64,000 nucleotides of DNA from Methanocaldococcus villosus KIN24-T80 (GTDB lineage: Archaea; AGJL01; Methanococci; Methanococcales; Methanocaldococcaceae), in the NCBI RefSeq assembly GCF_000371805.1, contig NZ_AQUK01000001.1, positions 1 through 64,000 of the forward strand. The letters are read 5' to 3'. Positions 1-5,616 of this stretch are shown here, piece by piece; the first letter of the stretch is position 1; each line of letters starts with the position of its first letter. The translations under genes and the position numbers were made by a program. A model generated the notes under the pieces. The model was not told the origin of the DNA. It saw only the letters and a program-made list of their open reading frames with translations, and did no database searches.

Positions 1-2
1 CT

Positions 3-287
3 ACATTATGTTTTTTAAAAGATGTTGAAAAAGCTTTAAAAGAAATTAAAAGAGTATTAAAGCCAGGAGGTTATTTAATTATAGGTATGATAGATAAGAA
101 TAGTAAATTAGGAAAAATTTATGAAGCCAAAAAAGATAAGAGTAAATTTTATAAAGATGCAAATTTTTTCTCCTTAGATGAAGTTATAGAGTTATTAAAG
201 AGATTTGGATTTAAAGATATAGAGTATGAAAGAGTGAGGTTATCAGAGGAAGATGATGGAAGTTATGTGATAATCAGGGCTAAGTGA
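3..287 (+). CDS. SAM-dependent methyltransferase, C-terminal part (5' truncated by window)
   Basis: An open frame enters from the window edge and runs to TGA at 285-287. It reads LKEIKRVLKPGGYLIIG, the typical segment after the SAM-binding site of class I (methyltransferase type 11) enzymes, followed by a C-terminal alpha/beta tail. The N-terminal Rossmann core lies outside the window. The next gene starts 6 nt downstream on the same strand, so the two are probably co-transcribed; pairing of a small methyltransferase with this radical SAM family is what I recall for M. jannaschii. The substrate cannot be told. An internal ATG at 87 would give only 66 aa and is not the real start. Confidence 0.85.
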   Translation, partial: TLCFLKDVEKALKEIKRVLKPGGYLIIGMIDKNSKLGKIYEAKKDKSKFYKDANFFSLDEVIELLKRFGFKDIEYERVRLSEEDDGSYVIIRAK

Positions 288-293
288 TAACTT

Positions 294-1580
294 ATGAGAG
301 TAACCATATATTCTCCTCATGTTTATACATATGGGGCAATGCTTATTGGAGGAATATTGAAAAATAAGTATAAAGTTAGATTATTAAGAGAATTAGATAA
401 AACAGTTTTTTTAAAATCAGATGTAGTTATTTTCAGTTTATATTCAACTTTACATATCTTAGATAAAAATATTAGAGAAGCTATAGATTTTTTAAAAAGG
501 GCTAAAAAGAAGGTGTATATTGCAGGATGTGTTTCAATGTATCCAGAAATTATTTTAAATGAGTTAAATGTTGATGGGGTTATAGTTGGTGAAGGTGAGA
601 TAACTACTCCCAGAATATTGGAAGGAGATAAGGAGGGATTGGCATATAAGGAAGGGGATGAGATTGTAATAAACTATCCTAAAGAAAAACCTGATTTAAA
701 CCATCCACTTCCTTTAATCCCAAAAGATATAGGAAAACAAAGTATAAGAGGAGCTAATGTATATATTGAAACACATAGAGGTTGTTTAGGCAATTGTACA
801 TTTTGCCAAGTTCCCAAGTTTTTTGGAAAACAGATAAGAAGTAGAGAAATAGAAGATATTGTTAGGGAAGTTAAAGAGTTTAAAAAATATGGAGCTAAAA
901 GAATAGCAATAAGTGGGGGAACTGGAAGTTTGTATGGGTTTAAAAAATCCATGGAAAAAGAAAAGTTTATAGAACTTTTAGAAAAGATATCTTCTATTTT
1001 AGGAAAAAACAACTTATCTGTTCCAGATATGAGAGTTGATTATGTTGATGAAGATATATTAAAAGCTATTAAAGATTATACAATTGGATGGGTGTTTTAT
1101 GGTATAGAGAGTGGAAGTGATAAGATATTAAAAGATATGAAAAAAGGAACCAATAGAGAAAAAAATTTATATGCTATACAGTTGGCTAAAGAAATGGGTG
1201 TAAAAGTTGCTGGTAGTTTTATTGTAGCTTATCCAACAGAGAGTGAAAAAGATTATTTGCTTACTAAAGACTTTATTGCTGAAGCTGAGTTAGATGATAT
1301 TTTTGTTTCTATAGCTGAACCTATTCCAAAAACTGAGATGTGTGATTTAATATTAGATATGAATAAAGAAGATTTACTATTATATAAAACATATAACCAT
1401 AATTTGAGTGTAGCAGAGTTCAGATGCTATGATCTTTTAGTATATGGGGAAATGTTTAAACCTAACCCAAGACTTTCTCCTTATTTATATAAAATATATC
1501 TAAATGAAGCTAAACAACAAGGAGAAGACATTAGAAAAATTATAGATATTATTTTCAAATATAAGGATATAATAAAATAA
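294..1580 (+). CDS. B12-binding-domain-type radical SAM protein
   Basis: A 428-aa protein. Residues 1-110 form a Rossmann-like N-terminal domain like the cobalamin-binding half of B12-radical SAM enzymes, but with no DxHxxG cobalamin-ligand motif. The radical SAM domain follows, with the cluster motif CLGNCTFC (Cys164, Cys168, Cys171), then ISGGTGS and GIESGS. It resembles the once-per-genome methanogen family typified by MJ0865; the reaction is unknown. The ATG at 294 follows GTGATAACTT, close to the usual GGTGA spacing. It sits 6 nt after the methyltransferase gene and just before the CRISPR array, which begins 8 nt past the stop. A methyltransferase-type or ring-modifying role would be inference only. 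Confidence 0.8.
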   Translation: MRVTIYSPHVYTYGAMLIGGILKNKYKVRLLRELDKTVFLKSDVVIFSLYSTLHILDKNIREAIDFLKRAKKKVYIAGCVSMYPEIILNELNVDGVIVGEGEITTPRILEGDKEGLAYKEGDEIVINYPKEKPDLNHPLPLIPKDIGKQSIRGANVYIETHRGCLGNCTFCQVPKFFGKQIRSREIEDIVREVKEFKKYGAKRIAISGGTGSLYGFKKSMEKEKFIELLEKISSILGKNNLSVPDMRVDYVDEDILKAIKDYTIGWVFYGIESGSDKILKDMKKGTNREKNLYAIQLAKEMGVKVAGSFIVAYPTESEKDYLLTKDFIAEAELDDIFVSIAEPIPKTEMCDLILDMNKEDLLLYKTYNHNLSVAEFRCYDLLVYGEMFKPNPRLSPYLYKIYLNEAKQQGEDIRKIIDIIFKYKDIIK

Positions 1581-1588
1581 TTACATAG

Positions 1589-1854
1589 GTTTCCATCCTT
1601 GTTTTAATGGATGAGTGATTCAAACTAAAGAGTAGGTGATATTATGGCGGCACAAGGGGGAAATTTCCATCCTTGTTTTAATGGATGAGCGATTCAAACG
1701 TTCAGAATATACAAGTATTGATAGCGTGGATTTAACCGATTATTAGTTTCCATCCTTGTTTTAATGGATGAGTGATTCAAACTGGATAAGTATAATATTA
1801 GTTTATGGGAATATAGAGTTTCCATCCTTGTTTTAATGGATAAGCGATTCAAAC
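1589..1854 (-). CRISPR. Short CRISPR array: four 37-nt repeats, three spacers
   Basis: Repeats lie at 1589-1625, 1663-1699, 1746-1782 and 1818-1854. Spacers are 37, 46 and 35 nt. The repeats differ at three positions: G/A at base 1, and G/A and T/C within the ATGAGTGATT segment. Each has an internal stem CATCC/GGATG. Read on the minus strand the repeat begins GTTTGAATC and ends GGATGGAAAC, which resembles the archaeal crRNA tag end (ATTGAAAC), so I infer transcription right to left with the leader at 1855 and beyond. No cas gene is in the window, so it must depend on Cas proteins in trans or be inactive. Orientation is inferred. Confidence 0.93.
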
Positions 1855-2196
1855 CCTATGCAACCACTAATTATATTCGCCAAAACTCCTATATAAACCT
1901 TTCTTTTTCAACAAGATTTTTCTTACTGCCCAATTATTAAAACCTTTATAAAGTTAAGAAAGATTATGCAAATTATTTATAAATATAACGCACAACTGTA
2001 TTATAAAATATAAACAATTAGAACTTACCTAACTAAAATAAAAACAAACTAAACATAAAACTATAAAAATAAATATCTAAAATAATTAAAAAAATCTCAA
2101 TTTTACTTAGAAAAAATCATTATTACTTTTTCCCAATTTTCTCATACAAATTTTAGCAAGAGGGTATATAAAGGCAAGAAAAGTTAATATAAGTTA
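1855..2196 (-). promoter_or_regulatory. Gene-free AT-rich stretch, probable CRISPR leader
   Basis: These 342 bases hold no credible ORF or structured RNA. Read on the minus strand, toward the array, there are several archaeal TATA-box-like elements: around 1974-1984 (TTTATAAATA), around 1944-1952 (CTTTATAAAG) and around 1890-1899 (TTTATATAGG). Low complexity, position next to the last repeat and promoter elements facing the array fit a CRISPR leader. That is an inference from layout. The right end also includes the 3' region of the minus-strand cbiZ. Confidence 0.5.
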
Positions 2197-2964
2197 TTAA
2201 AAATCTTTATATTTATAAATTTTATCCTGTTTTATTAATGCTTCAATAACTGACCTCTTTACAGCTTTAGCTATCATTTCCCCCATTTTTGTATGCCCTC
2301 CAGTGTAATCTACTTTTCTTCCAAAACCTTTAACAACAATAACATTATCCGTTCCCGTACCTGTAGCTAATAACTCAGGATGTTTTGTGCTTCTAACATC
2401 TAACTCCTGAAAAGCATTAGTTTTTGCTTCTGTAATAGTTATTATTGCCCTAGCCATTGCCCCATCTGTTAAATCTGCATTGGTTATTACAATAATATTA
2501 ACTGTCCCATATTTCTCCAAAGGTATAAGCTTATCCCCCTCTATTTTATAAGTTCTAAAATCCTTTTCAATATAATCTGCTTCTTCATCCCCTAACCTAA
2601 TAGCATTATCCTTAGCCCCTGCAGTAGTTAATGCTACAACATAAAATTCATCAAACTTTTCAATGGCTATAGCTAAATTATCCATATCAGCAGCAGTAGT
2701 TAAAATAGCTATATCCTTCTCATCAATTTTTAAGCTATCTAAAACTCTTTTTAAATAATCTTTATAGTTATATCTATGAATTCTCCTCCAGTCAGGTAGT
2801 GAGTGATTAGCAACATACTTCACATTTTTAAATCCTTCTTTAGTTGATAAAACTCTCCTTCTTCTTTCAAACTCCACTAAAAGAGTCTTAGCTTCCATAA
2901 CCTTTCCAAAAACATCTACATTATGCCTAACAACCTTAGCTTCAAAATCATCCATTTTTAACAA
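2197..2964 (-). CDS. cbiZ: Adenosylcobinamide amidohydrolase (CbiZ)
   Basis: A protein of about 255 aa ending in the CbiZ signature: ATGTGTDNVIVV near residues 201-212, then GGHTKMGE. Archaeal CbiZ removes the aminopropanol side chain from adenosylcobinamide to give adenosylcobyric acid, so the cell can salvage corrinoids made elsewhere. Methanogens need cobamide for the methyltransferase Mtr. The start is uncertain: GGTGGGATC lies just before TTG at 2964, while the first ATG is at 2955, 12 nt from the ribosome-binding site. It is read on its own on the minus strand, 55 nt from the NikR-like gene, and may share that promoter. Confidence 0.85.
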   Translation of the reverse strand: MLKMDDFEAKVVRHNVDVFGKVMEAKTLLVEFERRRRVLSTKEGFKNVKYVANHSLPDWRRIHRYNYKDYLKRVLDSLKIDEKDIAILTTAADMDNLAIAIEKFDEFYVVALTTAGAKDNAIRLGDEEADYIEKDFRTYKIEGDKLIPLEKYGTVNIIVITNADLTDGAMARAIITITEAKTNAFQELDVRSTKHPELLATGTGTDNVIVVKGFGRKVDYTGGHTKMGEMIAKAVKRSVIEALIKQDKIYKYKDF

Positions 2965-3019
2965 GATCCCACCAAAAAATTAAAAAATCCTTGTTAATAT
3001 TTAAAATTTTCTTTAAAAT

Positions 3020-3427
3020 TTAAAATATGATTATTTTATCATAAATCTTTTCAGGGATTTTTATTATGTTTTCATAAAATTCTAAGATCTTTTTTGCATT
3101 ACCTTCAACTATATATGTTTCAATCTTTTTATTTTTACCACATGATGTTTTTATATAAGATTGATTAATAGAATTGATGATATCTTTATATTCCAAAAAT
3201 AGTTTTTCCAAAAATTCTATATTTTCCTTATTTGGGGAATAAACTAATATTATAATTCCTCCAACTTCTTTATCCTCTAGAGGTAAATTACTCTCCAATA
3301 TATATTTCCTTATAGCATCCCTAATAAGCTCACTTCTACTAGAATATCCTTTCCTTTTCATTAATCTATCAATCTCTCCTAATAGAAACTTTGGTAAAGA
3401 CAAACTCACCCTTTCAACATTAACCAT
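3020..3427 (-). CDS. NikR-like ribbon-helix-helix regulator
   Basis: About 135 aa from ATG 3427, which is preceded by GTGATAAAT. Residues 1-45 form a CopG/NikR ribbon-helix-helix domain (VERVSLSLPKFLLGEIDRL, then SRSELIRDAIRKYI). The C-terminal half is the ACT-like regulatory fold of NikR. The region matching the His-His-Cys nickel site reads YIKTSCGKNKKIETY: the Cys is kept but the usual His-x-His pattern is absent. It probably binds DNA as a dimer of dimers, but nickel sensing is doubtful. A tandem 10-bp repeat in its upstream region may be its operator. Target genes are unknown. Confidence 0.8.
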   Translation of the reverse strand: MVNVERVSLSLPKFLLGEIDRLMKRKGYSSRSELIRDAIRKYILESNLPLEDKEVGGIIILVYSPNKENIEFLEKLFLEYKDIINSINQSYIKTSCGKNKKIETYIVEGNAKKILEFYENIIKIPEKIYDKIIIF

Positions 3428-3477
3428 ATTTATCACATTTTATTTTTATAATCTTATTTTTATATAAGAAGAGATTA

Positions 3478-3497
3478 ATTATATACAATTATATACA
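3478..3497. promoter_or_regulatory. Tandem 10-bp direct repeat in a divergent promoter
   Basis: ATTATATACA occurs twice head to tail (3478-3487 and 3488-3497) between the NikR-like gene (minus) and the first TPR gene (plus). A spacing of exactly one helical turn is what a cooperatively binding ribbon-helix-helix regulator would use. The same bases also look like TATA boxes, so a core-promoter role is a real alternative. Confidence 0.4.
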
Positions 3498-3522
3498 ATA
3501 AATAACACCTTAGGTAGAGATT

Positions 3523-4383
3523 ATGAAAAATGATATATTTAAAAAGTTTATAAAAATCATAGATTTAATTGAAGGAGGGGAGTTTAAAACTGCAGAGGAG
3601 GAGCTTTTGAAATTATCTGAAGAGTATCCAAACAATCCATTAATTTATTATTTACTTGGAAAAGTAAATACATATAAAAAATTTTCTAAATTATTAAAGT
3701 TTGAAAAAGTCCATATTCCTATAGAATTTTTAAAATATCCAAAAACTACATATGACATACTTAAATTAGCTTTAACTCCTGAATATAGAGAAGCTATGCT
3801 CTCTATAGAGAGGGGAGATTATTATAAAGCAATAGAGGATTTTAAAAAATTAACAAAAATTGATGGAGAGTTTGTTACACCTTGGTTATATAAGGCTTTA
3901 TTGTATGAGATGATAGGAGATCTTGAAAATGCTTTAATGGCTATAAATAAGGTGTTAGAGTTAAACAAGAAAGATGCATTAGCTTGGTATATAAAGGGAA
4001 GAATTCTAAGAAAATTAGGAAGATATAATGAGGCTTTGGAAGCTTTATATAATGCCATTACATTAGATAAAAATTTAGTTAATGTCTTAAAAGAATTGGG
4101 ATATACTAATTTAATAATAGGTGATTATAAAAAAGCTTTAAAATGGTTAAATGATTACTTGAAAAAAGTGCCAAATGACCCAGAAGCACTGTTCTATAAA
4201 GCTATAGCATACAAAGGGTTAGGTAAATTGGAAGAAGCTTTAAAGATTTTAGATGGTATTATAGATAAAGGAACAAATGTTTTTATAAAAACCACATCAA
4301 TGCTTATAAAAGCTAGTATATTGGAAAGATTAGGTAAAGTAGAAGAAGCTGTCAAAGTATATAATGAAATCTTAAAAAAATAA
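3523..4383 (+). CDS. TPR-repeat protein
   Basis: A 286-aa all-helical protein with about five tetratricopeptide units. Clear ones include GDLENALMAINKVLELNKKD and GRYNEALEALYNAITLDKN, each with the small-residue A/G/Y pattern at TPR positions 4, 7, 8, 11 and 20. There is no signal peptide or membrane segment, so it is a cytoplasmic scaffold by inference; its partner is unknown. It is followed 43 nt later by a paralogue of almost the same length and layout, so the pair arose by tandem duplication. A third relative starts at 63207. It shares a promoter region with the NikR-like gene. Confidence 0.8.
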   Translation: MKNDIFKKFIKIIDLIEGGEFKTAEEELLKLSEEYPNNPLIYYLLGKVNTYKKFSKLLKFEKVHIPIEFLKYPKTTYDILKLALTPEYREAMLSIERGDYYKAIEDFKKLTKIDGEFVTPWLYKALLYEMIGDLENALMAINKVLELNKKDALAWYIKGRILRKLGRYNEALEALYNAITLDKNLVNVLKELGYTNLIIGDYKKALKWLNDYLKKVPNDPEALFYKAIAYKGLGKLEEALKILDGIIDKGTNVFIKTTSMLIKASILERLGKVEEAVKVYNEILKK

Positions 4384-4426
4384 GTTTATTATATTAGATT
4401 TAATATATATAATTTTGGTGAATGGT

Positions 4427-5284
4427 ATGAATATAAATGAACTAATATTAAATGCCATTAAAAGTATAGATTATGGGGATACAGAGAGTGCAAAAAAGTT
4501 TATTGAAAAAGCTTTAGAGTTAGATCCAAATAATACTTTAGCTAAATATATAAGAGATAAAATATATGATTTAGAACCACATATGGGATGCTGTAATTTC
4601 ATGTTAGGAAACTTTGAGAGGGCAGCATATACAAAAGACACATTTCCAGAAGAAACACACATATGTTTTTTACAACCATATAGAAGAGCAATGGCATTAG
4701 TAGAATTAGGAGAATATGATAAAGCTTTAAAAGCTTTAGATGATTTAATAAAAGTAAAAAAGGATTTTGTTCCTGCATGGAGACAGAAAGCAGTTTTATT
4801 AGAAACTTTAGGAAGATATGAAGAAGCTTTAAAATGTATAGATGTAATATTAAGCTTAAACAGTTTTGATATCTTTGCATTGTATTTGAAAGGTAAGATT
4901 CTAAAACAGCTTGGTAGATTTAAAGAAGCTTTAGAATATCTATACAAAGCTGTTAATTTAAACAAAGATTTGATTTTAGCTTACAAAGACATAGCTTACT
5001 GTGAGTTAATAATTGGAAATTATAGAAATGCATTAGAGTGGTTAAACAAATATTTAGAAAAAGTTCCAAATGATAATGAAGCTTTATTCTATTTAGCTTT
5101 AGCCTATGAAGGATTGAAAGAAGATGAAAAAGCTATAAAAATATTAGATAAAGTTATAAAAAGAGCTAAAAATAAGAATTTGTTATTGTATAAAAATGCT
5201 ATACTCTTAAAAGCTAAAATATTAGAAAGAAATGGTAAATTAGATGAAGCTATTGAGCTATATAATAAGGCTTTAGAAAAATAA
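4427..5284 (+). CDS. TPR-repeat protein, paralogue of the preceding gene
   Basis: About 285 aa from ATG 4427, chosen because GGTGA lies 5 nt upstream; an upstream in-frame TTG at 4415 lacks a site. TPR units include GEYDKALKALDDLIKVKKD, GRYEEALKCIDVILSLNS and GRFKEALEYLYKAVNLNKD. The N-terminal segment has two neighbouring cysteines (HMGCCNF near residue 50) that the upstream paralogue lacks. It is cytoplasmic by lack of export signals. No function can be named. The gene ends 3 nt before the convergent infB remnant on the other strand, so the two 3' ends touch. Confidence 0.8.
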   Translation: MNINELILNAIKSIDYGDTESAKKFIEKALELDPNNTLAKYIRDKIYDLEPHMGCCNFMLGNFERAAYTKDTFPEETHICFLQPYRRAMALVELGEYDKALKALDDLIKVKKDFVPAWRQKAVLLETLGRYEEALKCIDVILSLNSFDIFALYLKGKILKQLGRFKEALEYLYKAVNLNKDLILAYKDIAYCELIIGNYRNALEWLNKYLEKVPNDNEALFYLALAYEGLKEDEKAIKILDKVIKRAKNKNLLLYKNAILLKAKILERNGKLDEAIELYNKALEK

Positions 5285-5287
5285 AAA

Positions 5288-5578
5288 TTATCTTCCCCAA
5301 AATATATCATTTTTAAGCTTTCTCATTAGATTAACATATTCTTCCAATGCTTCTAACTCATCACTTCTAAGTTTATCCTTATATTTATAGATGAACTCTT
5401 TTACATGTTCCTCTGGCACCATAACATACATTACATCTCCTTCATCAACATGTCTTTTAAGGGTACATTTACCTTCTATAGATATAGAAACTGCTTTTCC
5501 TGCTTTGGCTTCTTTAACATTTTCTCCTCTATCTTTTATCTCTCTAACATATCCTAACTCCATTCCATCCTCTCTCAT
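5288..5578 (-). pseudogene. infB: Detached C-terminal part of aIF5B (infB), out of frame
   Basis: A 96-codon frame reading MREDGMELGYVREI and onward, ending NDIFWGR. This is the rest of domain IV of archaeal initiation factor aIF5B, directly continuing the frame that stops at 5590 (GTLRVGAPLMRE). The break is caused by a 23-bp tandem duplication. With one copy removed, the two frames join into one protein. The ATG at 5576-5578 lies inside one repeat copy, so it could restart translation weakly, but no GGTGA precedes it. I treat it as a fragment, not a separate gene. Confidence 0.85.
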
Positions 5579-5616
5579 TAATGGAGCTCCTACTCTCTCA
5601 TTAATGGAGCTCCTAC
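5571..5616. repeat. Exact 23-bp tandem duplication that shifts the infB frame
   Basis: Two identical 23-nt units, 5571-5593 and 5594-5616, followed by 4 further matching bases (TCTC). Because 23 is not a multiple of three, the duplication moves infB out of frame and creates the TAG stop at 5590-5592. Removing one unit restores ...PLMREDGME. It may be a recent slippage mutation or an assembly error. Confidence 0.95.

Noticed and set aside
674-1012. Minus-strand frames inside the radical SAM gene and similar long frames opposite tuf, srp54, TPR genes and others
   Set aside because: They are complements of well-supported genes, with no ribosome-binding site and no recognisable protein features.
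1589-1854. CRISPR array transcribed on the plus strand
   Set aside because: On the plus strand the repeat ends GATTCAAAC; the minus-strand end GGATGGAAAC fits the usual tag better, and the AT-rich leader-like DNA is on the right.
5288-5578. The 96-codon frame as an independent small gene
   Set aside because: Its sequence is the direct continuation of aIF5B domain IV and the break coincides with an exact duplication; no ribosome-binding site precedes its ATG.
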